A stretch of DNA of 12,901 bases from Oscillospiraceae bacterium (GTDB lineage: Bacteria; Bacillota; Clostridia; Oscillospirales; Oscillospiraceae): assembly GCA_902767395.1 (NCBI GenBank), contig CACXHI010000083.1, positions 1 to 12,901 on the forward strand, in the 5' to 3' direction. A program made the translations under genes and the position numbers. Each line of letters opens with the position of its first letter. Position 1 is the first letter of the stretch. The notes below the pieces were generated by a model. It searched no databases. It saw nothing but the letters and a program-made list of their open reading frames with translations, and had not been told where the DNA came from. Positions 7,498 to 12,901 of the stretch are shown here, piece after piece.

Positions 7498-7511
7498 ATC
7501 AAAAGGAGTAT
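7486..7511. repeat. 8-bp inverted repeat at the radical SAM/MATE junction
   Basis: ATACTCCT (7486-7493) and AGGAGTAT (7504-7511) are perfect inverted copies separated by 9 bases. The left copy encodes Glu-Tyr of QEYLSNG in the radical SAM protein on the minus strand; the right copy encodes Glu-Tyr of KEYLFYV in the MATE protein on the plus strand. Both genes lose similarity to their families precisely here, so the repeat probably marks a microhomology-mediated join. Confidence 0.7.
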
Positions 7512-8492
7512 TTATTCTACGTCACCCTCGGCATTCCCTTCTATATGTTTGGTCAGGCGATGAATCCCATCATCCGCGCTGACGGCAGTCCGAAATTTGC
7601 AATGTCGTCCACGCTGGCCGGCGCAATCCTCAATATCATTCTGGACCCGGTGTTGATCTTCGTTTTCAAATGGGGCATGATGGGTGCCGCTGTGGCAACC
7701 GTGCTCGGGCAGGTGGTGACGGCTGCGCTGGCGGTATGGTATCTCGTCCATATGAAGTTGGTAAAGCCCGCGAAGCAGGACTTCAGGCTTGACAGGCGGA
7801 TCTGTGAGAAGACGCTCGTACTGGGTATGACCAGCTTCCTGTCTCAGCTCTCGCTGGTGGCTGCAATGGCTGCAATCAACAACATGATCCGGAAATACGG
7901 AGCGCTTGATCCCATCTTTGGCCAGGAACAGTACGCACAGATTCCTATGGCAGTGGTGGGCATTGTCATGAAGGTATTCCAGATTGTGATTTCCATTGTC
8001 GTTGGCATGGCGGCAGGCTGCATTCCTATCGTTGGCTTCAATATGGGAGCTGAAAAGAAAGCCCGCGTCCGCGACCTTTTTACGAGGCTCTTGATTACCG
8101 AAGCGAGCGTCGGCACAGTTGCCCTTGTGATCGTCGAGTTCTTCCCGCAGCAACTGATCCGCATTTTCGGCGCACAAAATGAGAGCGTGTATTATACCCA
8201 ATTTGCGCTTCGGGCGTTTCGCATTTATCTCTGTATGATGATCTTTGCCAGTGTGAACAAGGCCTGCTTCATCTTCCTGCAAGCCATGGGAAAGGCGGCG
8301 GCGACGATCCTTTCGATGATCCGGGAAATCGTGTTTGGGGTAGGCTTGGCGTTGCTGCTGCCGCTGTTTTTCCGGTTGGACGGCGTACTGTATTCCATGC
8401 CGCTGTCCGATATTCTGACCTTTGTCATTTCACTGGTCTTGATTGGGAAAACATACAAAGAATTGAATTCCGAAAAACGTAGTTCATCATGA
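7503..8492 (+). pseudogene. MATE-family multidrug/metabolite exporter, N-terminus missing
   Basis: MATE proteins are 12-helix membrane antiporters that export drugs or metabolites using Na+ or H+ gradients; full proteins are about 450 residues. Here similarity begins at KEYLFYVTLGIPFYMFGQAMNPIIRADGSPKFAM (7503 on) and runs to the stop at 8492, about 330 codons, so roughly the first 120-140 residues (helices 1-3 or so) are absent. The second-half repeat GMTSFLSQLSLVAAMAAINNMI and the AAGCIPIVGFNMGAEK motif are clear, and eight or nine hydrophobic segments remain. Upstream in the same frame only unrelated sequence (antisense to the radical SAM gene) and then a stop are found. The first ATG (7545) has no good ribosome binding site, so a functional transporter is unlikely. 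The 3' end overlaps the end of the convergent reductase fragment by 6 bases. Confidence 0.85.
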
Positions 8493-8687
8493 GGTGACAA
8501 TTGGCATCTGCTGGTGGAAGAAGTATTTATACATCTGGTCCAGCGCGGAGGTCGTTCCTGCCCGCCTTGCGGAGACGACAGCCGCCGCAGGCTTGAAGCG
8601 GAAGGGATGGGGCTGCTGCGCGGAGGCGGAATAGAAAACACGGTCCATAAAGCTCATGAGGCTGCCGGTGACCAACAACACCTTCAT
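8487..8687 (-). pseudogene. NADPH-dependent FMN reductase/flavodoxin-like gene, collapsed
   Basis: The 66-codon ORF begins like a flavodoxin-fold NADPH-dependent FMN reductase (MKVLLVTGS, the first beta strand and start of the FMN phosphate loop). It then jumps to SLMSFMDRVFYSAS and RRAGTTSALDQMYKYFFHQQMPIVTS, which normally lie about 90 and 115 residues into a roughly 200-residue protein. The loop, the CGKC-type segment and the C-terminal third are missing. The jump is at GGCAGC (8661-8666); the usual protein has Gly-Ser at both places, so a direct-repeat deletion explains the in-frame loss. A purine-rich AGGAAAGGA precedes the ATG, which overlaps the stop of the hydrophobic ORF upstream (ATGA). 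The end abuts the convergent MATE stop. It cannot make a working flavoenzyme. Confidence 0.7.
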
Positions 8688-8845
8688 TCCTTTCCTGCCT
8701 TTCTCTTTGTGCGCACTTCGCTTAGAGCGAATACGATCAGAAGTCCTGTCTTCATAAACAAAACCATGATTGCAAGATAGTCCAAAAGGAACAGCACGAT
8801 TGGCTCTCCGTAATCAAAGAAGGCAAAGGCCGTCCTCCCTGACAT
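8684..8845 (-). CDS. Short hydrophobic ORF, unrecognised
   Basis: From the ATG at 8845 this is a 53-residue protein with one long or two short membrane segments (EPIVLFLLDYLAIMVLFMKTGLLIVFAL), ending in a basic tail, EVRTKRKAGKE. The frame stays open further upstream into the flavodoxin gene, so the real N-terminus may be different or lost. No Shine-Dalgarno sequence precedes this ATG. Its stop overlaps the start of the FMN-reductase fragment as ATGA, an arrangement of translationally coupled genes that favours this frame being real or once real. It could be a small membrane subunit or the tail of a longer, deleted membrane protein. I recognise no family. Confidence 0.35.
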   Translation of the reverse strand: MSGRTAFAFFDYGEPIVLFLLDYLAIMVLFMKTGLLIVFALSEVRTKRKAGKE

Positions 8846-8912
8846 GTAGCCCGGGAAACCCCGCTGCACAAAGGCCGAGCATGGCCGTTTTGCTTGATTC
8901 TCAGTTCCATTC

Positions 8913-9428
8913 TCAAATCTGTGCTTTTGCCCAGGAAGCAACCTCGCGTTCAGAGTGCGCGGCGTCGGCTCCGTGGATGGCAAGGCCCTTGCCGAATACC
9001 GCGCCAACGCAGATGCGCTTGAGATCCCGCTCGCAGGAGCCCAGGCCGCTGCCCTCATGGGTCATCAGCGCCATGACCTTCTTACCGGTCCAGTCCAGCT
9101 TTTCAAGCTGCGTGAACACCGCGCAGGGGTAGGTGCCCCACCAGCAGGGGCCGCAGACGAACACATTGTCGTAGTCCGCAATGCTGTCCAGATAACGCTT
9201 CAACTCCGGGCGCTCCCTGGCGCGAAGCTCAACCTTGGCCTCCTCGGTACAGGTCATGTAATCCGTGGAATACGCTTTGACCGTCTTGATCTCAAACAGA
9301 TCTCCGCCGACGGCCTTCTGAATGAACTCGGCACAGATCTCCGTGTTGCCCTTGCTGAGATCGCGGATGCTGCCGTTGACGTAGTTCTGTCCCTTGCGGG
9401 AATAGTAGATAATCAGATTTTTTTCCAT
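8913..9428 (-). CDS. Flavodoxin
   Basis: A 171-residue cytosolic FMN electron carrier and the only gene of the damaged cluster that looks complete. The N-terminal strand and loop (NLIIYYSRKGQNY...KGNTEICAEFI) form the FMN phosphate-binding site in the style of clostridial flavodoxins. Typical core blocks are GGDLFEIKTVKAYSTDYMTC, YDNVFVCGPCWWGTYPCAVF (FMN-stacking region) and MTHEGSGLGSCERDLKRICVGAVFGKGLAIHG. The start at 9428 is set by AAGGAGGAAATAAAA before the ATG. The frame is also open upstream into the C-terminal part of the CMD-like gene, with no stop between, so a fusion product could arise if that gene were translated in this frame; the strong internal ribosome binding site argues for an independent start. 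It probably supplied electrons to the neighbouring redox enzymes. Confidence 0.88.
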   Translation of the reverse strand: MEKNLIIYYSRKGQNYVNGSIRDLSKGNTEICAEFIQKAVGGDLFEIKTVKAYSTDYMTCTEEAKVELRARERPELKRYLDSIADYDNVFVCGPCWWGTYPCAVFTQLEKLDWTGKKVMALMTHEGSGLGSCERDLKRICVGAVFGKGLAIHGADAAHSEREVASWAKAQI

Positions 9429-10213
9429 TTTTATTTCCTCCTTGTCAGTTGATTGTTTTTGTGTGTCTGCCGCCCGGTTGACACAGGCCAGCGCGTTCAA
9501 GCTTCTCGGATAACCGATATAGGGCAGGCATTGGGAGATCACCCGAATCAAAAACGCCTTGTCGTTGCCGACCTTCATGTTGCCCGCCGCATGGCTGGTT
9601 AGCTGCGGCTTGCAGCCGCCCTGAGCCGCCAGAAAGCAGAAGGTGATCATCTCCCGCTGGGCGTAGGAAAGGCCGGTTCTGGTGTAATAGTCACCGAAGC
9701 AGTTGTCCGCCAGCCAGTAGTTGATATGCTTCGATTCCTCCGGGCCGGACTTCCAGAAGTCCCGCATCCCTTCGCCAAAAACATCCACCTGGGCCTGCGT
9801 GCCCAGCTCCCTGCGGTTTTCCGTTGTACTGGTGGCCCGGCCTTCCAGCGGGAGCTGGATGCCCTGCGCCTCCAGCACGGCATTTGTCGTCTTCAGAAAA
9901 GGAAACGCACGACCGATCCCGAGATAGGCTACTGCCAGACGATCTCCTTGAGCTCCACAGGCGTTACGCCGAAGTTCAGCGCTGCGGGAACCATCTTTAC
10001 ATATTCATCAATCCCCTGACAGCCGATCAGCGTGGCGAGGATTGCCATCCATCTGGTCTTGTCGTCCAGCTGCTGCCTTTCTTGATTGATCACCTCGTCG
10101 AAGGCGAAATTGTCAAAGCGCTCGATAAACTCTGGATCAGTGCGGAGAAAGGCCGACTGATCGGTGGGGAACATCTTTTTGTGATACGCTGCTGCAAGCT
10201 CTGTAATCGACAT
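9429..10213 (-). pseudogene. Carboxymuconolactone-decarboxylase-family (AhpD-like) gene with frameshift
   Basis: CMD-family proteins are small helical proteins; members act as decarboxylases, AhpD-type peroxidase partners or unknown redox enzymes. The ATG at 10213 has AGGAGG 6 bases upstream. The first part (MSITELAAAYHKKMFP ... DDKTRWMAILATLIGCQGIDEYVKMVPAALNFGVTPVELKEIVWQ) ends at TAG (9929-9931). The family sequence resumes in another frame as LAVAYLGIGRAFPFLKTTNAVLEAQGI, a second CMD repeat (REMITFCFLAAQGGCKPQLTSHAAGN) and GYPRSLNALACVN. A loss of 4 bases from a tandem GGCA doublet at about 9932-9936 would explain the shift. The second part lacks its own stop and reads on into flavodoxin. 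The intact protein would be about 250 residues. Either a true pseudogene or one sequencing error. Confidence 0.8.
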
Positions 10214-10242
10214 GAAAAACCTCCTGACTCGAATTGTCTGGC

Positions 10243-10256
10243 TATCGATATCGATA
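10243..10256. promoter_or_regulatory. 14-bp perfect palindrome upstream of the CMD-like gene
   Basis: TATCGATATCGATA is its own reverse complement, with matching GG/CC two bases outside. It lies 30 bases upstream of the CMD-like ATG, between the predicted transcription start and the ribosome binding site. It could be an operator; no regulator gene is nearby in the window. Confidence 0.4.
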
Positions 10257-10269
10257 ACCCTTTCCTGTA

Positions 10270-10306
10270 CTGCCTGTTCGATGTTTATTATAGAACAAGC
10301 AGGCAG
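10270..10306 (-). promoter_or_regulatory. Candidate promoter of the CMD-flavodoxin genes inside an imperfect inverted repeat
   Basis: On the minus strand TATAAT occupies 10292-10287, about 74 bases upstream of the CMD-like start. It is flanked by an imperfect inverted repeat with arms CTGCCTG-TTC (10270-10279) and GAAC-AAG-CAGGCAG (10293-10306), which could bind a repressor over the -10 region. No convincing -35 is visible, so the promoter is weak or regulated. Confidence 0.4.
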
Positions 10307-10315
10307 ATCATAGTC

Positions 10316-10487
10316 GCTCAGGCCGTTGATCTTCCCGAGCCGGGTATATGCCCACGAATTCGATCCGTAGAACACAACGAGCTGGTTGCCGGAATGTTGA
10401 ATTGGCAGCCGTTGGATTGCGCATGGCGCTGTAGCTGCACCCATAAAGAAGCAGCATCATCAGCAGAAAAGGAATCAGCTTTCTCAT
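10316..10487 (-). pseudogene. Lipoprotein with cyclophilin-like fold, collapsed to its two ends
   Basis: From the ATG at 10487 comes a lipoprotein signal peptide (MRKLIPFLLMMLLLYGC, Cys17 as lipidation site, then SYSAMRNPTAANS), which would place the protein outside the membrane. A few codons later the frame is lost. In a different frame the sequence continues as SGNQLVVFYGSNSWAYTRLGKINGLS, which closely resembles the C-terminal part of bacterial cyclophilin-like proteins (PF18050 type). The middle, about 90-100 residues, is missing, and so are the last 20 or so residues. The ATG is 4 bases after the alpha/beta hydrolase stop with no separate ribosome binding site, indicating former translational coupling. 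Both ends are recognisable by eye; that they belonged to one gene is inferred, since related lipoproteins combine both parts. Confidence 0.6.
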
Positions 10488-10491
10488 AGGC

Positions 10492-10986
10492 TTATTTCAG
10501 CGCGTCCCAAAAGAACGCCTCGATCTTGTCAAACGGGATCGCATCCTTGCCGCCGCCGTCATAGAGGTCGGTATGGGAAGCGCCGGGGATGATCAGAAGC
10601 TCCTTGTTGTCGGCGTACTTGCTGCCCTCCACCATGTTGGCATAGGCGTCCCGGCTCATATAGCAGGAATGGGCCTTGTCGCCATGAACCATCAAGACGG
10701 CGCTGCGGATCTCCTTGACGTAGGGAAACAGCCGCATATTCATCAGGGAGGTCTGGGTATTCACCGTCCAGCCGTCGTTGGAGTTCAGGGAGCGTGGATG
10801 ATAGCCCCGCGGGGTCTTGTAATTGTCATGGTAGTCCTTCACGAAGTAAGGGGCATTCTCTGGCAGTGGATCGATAACGCCGCCCTGTCTTGCATATTCA
10901 CCGGTTTCATAGTCCTTCGTGCGCTGGGCGTTGATGGCAAGCCGCGTCTGATAGCGGGCGTCCTCGTTATCTGCAGAATCGAAATA
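10492..10986 (-). pseudogene. Alpha/beta hydrolase, C-terminal fragment
   Basis: About 164 codons of a dienelactone-hydrolase-like alpha/beta hydrolase; the full protein is usually about 300-340 residues. Visible are YFDSADNEDARYQTRLAINAQRTKDYE, GGVIDPLPENAPYFVKDYHDNYKTPRGYHPRSLNSNDGW, a strand with SAVLMVHGDKAHSCYMSRDAY that should include the catalytic acid region, and IPGASHTDLYDGG with the probable catalytic His. The oxyanion region and nucleophile elbow (GxSxG), which belong to the N-terminal half, are absent. Similarity stops near 10986 and sequence of another character follows; the frame stays open to 11136 with no sensible protein. No catalytic serine means no activity. It heads the damaged minus-strand cluster and ends 4 bases before the lipoprotein start. 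Confidence 0.8.
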
Positions 10987-11590
10987 CCACATAACAAAAA
11001 ACTTGACAACACAATTTGATCTTGAGTTTCCGCAATTTGGAATGGGTGGAAAGCGAGAAGTTATCCACCGTGGGAAAAAGAGCGAGAAAGGGGCGAAAAA
11101 GTGCAAAAAACAGAAATGCAGCGCCAACGGAAGCACGGCCTCCTGGCAGTGATTTTGGAGGCTGCCGACCCCCTAAACAAAAGGTTCATTTCTTCCATTA
11201 CAGAATAGAACTCGGGGTTCGCTCGATCCTGTCTCACGCAAAATGCGGTGTCAAGGACTGGTTTAAGGCGATTCGCCCCGACCGAAAACAGCTTCGACTC
11301 AGACTCATCTCCTGATTCTGTGCTCTCATATTGGCTTGTGGCCTGCCCTTGCTTTGAGCAGGTCCGGTATTTTGTACGCTTTTTTGCCTGTGGCGGTTTC
11401 TTCGCTCCCGTTAGTCTGTTTGCATTCCAAGTATGCCTCTCTGCGGTTTGAAACCTTTGACGTTCCTCTGTTCATCTGCGGCAACTCAAGGAGAATAAAT
11501 CTTGCTTTTTTCGTAAAAACATATTATCATGTTAGTATATGTAGATGCTAGGGGGAAGCTTCAGAAAGCTCGATTGATAAAAACGGGGAA
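10987..11590. other. Gene-poor stretch with unrecognised open frames
   Basis: No gene is recognised here. On the minus strand a frame without stops runs from 11471 to 11061 (137 codons including the stop) but begins without ATG near a family-like segment; it is basic and Ser/Thr-rich at first and Cys/Phe-rich at the end. In the complementary plus frame a 99-codon Lys/Arg-rich ORF occupies 11016-11315. Both being open in complementary frames suggests one is a shadow or both are chance. The stretch starts where the hydrolase similarity ends, so it may be the edge of an inserted or rearranged segment. A DnaA-box-like site and phased A-tracts lie at 11045-11116. Confidence 0.4.
11045..11116 (+). 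other. DnaA-box-like site, short inverted repeat and phased A-tracts
   Basis: TTATCCACC (11061-11069) differs from the DnaA-box consensus TTATNCACA by its last base. GGTGGA (11045-11050) and TCCACC (11064-11069) form a 6-bp inverted repeat around it. A-runs centred near 11077, 11088, 11098 and 11107 recur every 9.5-11 bases, close to one helical turn, which predicts intrinsic bending. Such combinations occur in replication or transfer origins of mobile elements, but no replication or mobilisation gene is in the window. Confidence 0.3.
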
Positions 11591-11881
11591 TCAAAAGTTT
11601 GATACAGTTTGTACGGCAATTGATTTGGAGTCAAAGTTTATCGAGTCTGGTTTGACGCGTGTAGTATTCATGAGAAGAAGGATTTCAGTCACGGGCGGTT
11701 CAACATTGTTAGTAATCATGGGCGTCATCTTAAACAGATTGATGGAGAGCTCGCTGCTCAAAAAGAACTCAATTACGCTGTCAGCGCTAAACTCTGATTG
11801 AAAGTGTAGTCCTCCAAACCATAGGAACAATAGTCCCGCGACCAGAAGAAGTGAAGCGGCAGGGCCTCCCAAAAGAGTCAC
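11591..11881 (-). CDS. Possible membrane-protein fragment, weakly M50-peptidase-like
   Basis: A 96-residue ORF from a GTG at 11881, ending at 11591. Its first 25 residues are strongly hydrophobic (TLLGGPAASLLLVAGLLFLWFGGL) and recall the GPxxNLLLA membrane motif of M50/site-2-type metalloproteases. The later INLFKMTPM recalls the loop before the second catalytic motif, but no HExxH and no Asp-Gly motif is present. The frame is open only six codons upstream of the GTG before a TAG, and no clear ribosome binding site is seen, so it is likely the tail of a truncated gene or a chance ORF. A plus-strand ORF (11529-11801) overlaps it and is less protein-like. The region is visibly more A/T-rich than its neighbours, suggesting separate origin. 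Confidence 0.3.
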   Translation of the reverse strand: MTLLGGPAASLLLVAGLLFLWFGGLHFQSEFSADSVIEFFLSSELSINLFKMTPMITNNVEPPVTEILLLMNTTRVKPDSINFDSKSIAVQTVSNF

Positions 11882-11925
11882 AATAAGTTTTGCCTTTGTG
11901 TCAATCTATATAACCATTTTCCTTT

Positions 11926-12732
11926 TTAACGAAGAAGTCTTTCATAAATCTCCCTGTCCTTATCCGTGAATACGTTGAAGATCACGCGATCCATGCTCGC
12001 ACAATGTTTGTTTAGCCAATTCGTTACTGTCTCTACGGCTATTTCTGCGGCTCTATCAGCCGGGAAGTGGAAAACACCGGTGGAAATACAGCAAAAGGCC
12101 ACTGTGCGTAGACCGTTTTCCGCGCAGATATCCAGTGTATTGATATAACAGTTCGCCAAATCCCGTTCCAAAGCAGGCGTCAGTCTGCCCGAAACGATGG
12201 GACCGACGATATGCACGACCTTCTTCGCAGGAAGGTTGTATGCGTCCGTGAGCATGGGGACGGCTGTCGGCTGCTCGTAATCTTTGCCATATCTGGCTCG
12301 CAGTTGATTCATCTGCCGGTTGCACTCCGCTCGGAGCTGAATGCCTGCGAAAGTATGAATACAATTATCAATACAGGTGTGCATCGGGACGAAGCAGCCC
12401 AGCATTTGCGAGTTTGCTGCGTTGACGATTGCGTCTACAGCAAGGCGCGTGATATCGCCCTGCCAGAGAGATAGTCCGTTCCGGGTCAGGGGAACATCTG
12501 CAAGCTGCACGATCCCTTTCTCAGCGTTTCGTTCAGACAAGTATTCATCCTGAACGGCAAGCACTTCATCTGGCAACTTCCTCGGCATGCGGATATTCAT
12601 AAGGGAGCGGAGAATCCGCTTCTTTCCCTCAACATCTCTCGGCGTTTGCAAATCTCTATACTGTCCGGAATCGGCCTTGAATTTCTCCACGAGATATGCA
12701 AGGCGCTGATCCTGTGTCATTTTCTCGTTCAT
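11926..12732 (-). CDS. Zinc-type macrodomain protein-ADP-ribose hydrolase
   Basis: A 268-residue cytosolic enzyme. Residues 1-80 are a helical extension (MTQDQRLAYLVEKF...YRDLQTP...LRSLMNIRMPRKLP). The macrodomain follows with GDITRLAVDAIVNAANSQMLGCFVPMHTCIDN (about 92-123), whose Cys113, His118 and Cys120 match the zinc ligands of the SirTM-associated macrodomain class of Staphylococcus and Streptococcus. The second substrate loop is CISTGVFHFPADRAAEIAVETV (about 215-236). In that class the protein removes ADP-ribose added by a sirtuin (SirTM) to a lipoylated GcvH-like carrier. The start at 12732 has GAGGT about 10 bases upstream; the longer open frame to 12879 is out-of-frame ferredoxin sequence. 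It follows the ferredoxin gene by 8 bases, so they are cotranscribed. The sirtuin, if present, would lie beyond the window. Confidence 0.92.
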   Translation of the reverse strand: MNEKMTQDQRLAYLVEKFKADSGQYRDLQTPRDVEGKKRILRSLMNIRMPRKLPDEVLAVQDEYLSERNAEKGIVQLADVPLTRNGLSLWQGDITRLAVDAIVNAANSQMLGCFVPMHTCIDNCIHTFAGIQLRAECNRQMNQLRARYGKDYEQPTAVPMLTDAYNLPAKKVVHIVGPIVSGRLTPALERDLANCYINTLDICAENGLRTVAFCCISTGVFHFPADRAAEIAVETVTNWLNKHCASMDRVIFNVFTDKDREIYERLLR

Positions 12733-12740
12733 GTGGATTA

Positions 12741-12901
12741 TTACCTCTTTCCGACTGCGCCGACGGGACAAGCCTCCATGCAGTTTCCGCAGTGCAGACA
12801 GTGGGTCTGATCTATCACCAGCGGTACACTGTCCATGTGAATGCACTGCTGCGGACATACTGCCACGCATGACTGGCACCCGATACAGGCGCCCGTGATG
12901 A
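12741..12901 (-). CDS. Two-cluster 4Fe-4S ferredoxin domain, C-terminal part (5' end outside window)
   Basis: The minus-strand frame encodes the end of a protein with two canonical [4Fe-4S] motifs, CIGCQSCVAVCP and CLHCGNCMEACP, about 24 residues apart, finishing in VGAVGKR and a double TAA. Both have the full CxxCxxCxxxCP pattern, so this is an electron-transfer domain. The ORF starts upstream of the window edge, so it may be a small ferredoxin or the C-terminal module of a larger redox or sirtuin-linked protein. Only 8 bases separate its first stop from the macrodomain ATG, and the macrodomain ribosome binding site overlaps its last codons, implying one operon. Confidence 0.88.
   Translation of the reverse strand, partial: ITGACIGCQSCVAVCPQQCIHMDSVPLVIDQTHCLHCGNCMEACPVGAVGKR

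Noticed and set aside
7512..8282. 256-codon minus-strand ORF over the MATE gene
   Set aside because: The plus strand encodes recognisable MATE sequence throughout; the minus translation is His/Asp/Arg-rich without any motif.
11001..11030. TTGACA at 11003 as a plus-strand promoter
   Set aside because: No -10-like hexamer occurs at 16-19 bases downstream and no recognised gene follows.
11012..11039. Two CAATTTG copies 21 bases apart as possible iterons
   Set aside because: Only seven bases are shared and only two copies exist; too weak to call an iteron array.
12733..12879. N-terminal extension of the macrodomain protein to an ATG at 12879
   Set aside because: The extension reads the ferredoxin gene out of frame; the ferredoxin frame has two perfect cluster motifs and a stop just before the macrodomain ATG at 12732.
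1..12901. CRISPR array, tRNA, rRNA or insertion-sequence transposase
   Set aside because: I saw no regularly spaced repeats, no tRNA- or rRNA-like segment and no transposase or integrase motif in any of the translated frames.

Overview
The window looks like chromosome of a strictly anaerobic Gram-positive bacterium of the Clostridia, probably an Oscillospiraceae-type gut commensal. This rests on a class I-like hybrid cluster protein, several ferredoxin and flavodoxin genes, fairly G+C-rich codon use, strong AGGAGG ribosome binding sites, and protein families typical of gut Firmicutes. The genus is not resolved.

Positions 1-3012 (+) hold the end of a histidine-utilisation operon: hutI (cut by the window edge), a zinc-ribbon membrane protein of unknown role, glutamate formimidoyltransferase, and formimidoyl-THF cyclodeaminase. 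Together they take imidazolonepropionate to glutamate and load the formimino carbon onto tetrahydrofolate. A strong hairpin (3038-3083) closes the operon.

Positions 3110-6212 form a compact nitrosative/redox-stress module. hcp and a ferredoxin-type Fe-S protein lie on the minus strand, divergent from a Crp/Fnr-family regulator on the plus strand. Their shared intergenic region has a near-consensus promoter for the regulator and a perfect 8-2-8 palindrome. That palindrome sits where a class II activator would bind for the hcp operon, and just downstream of the regulator's own promoter. A hairpin (6291-6332) ends the regulator gene.

Positions 6415-11000 are a scrambled region. A radical SAM gene (minus) meets a MATE exporter lacking its N-terminal part (plus) at an 8-bp inverted repeat. 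Next comes a minus-strand set of redox-type genes that are nearly all damaged: an N-truncated alpha/beta hydrolase, a lipoprotein/cyclophilin-like gene collapsed to its two ends, a carboxymuconolactone-decarboxylase-like gene with a frameshift, an apparently intact flavodoxin, a short hydrophobic ORF, and an FMN-reductase-like gene with its middle and end missing. This is either a decaying operon or, in part, an assembly or amplification chimera.

Positions 11000-11925 contain no confident gene. There are open but unrecognised frames, a DnaA-box-like site beside phased A-tracts, and a possible fragment of a membrane protein. Positions 11926-12901 (minus) hold a zinc-type macrodomain ADP-ribose hydrolase directly downstream of the end of a two-cluster ferredoxin gene that continues beyond the window.
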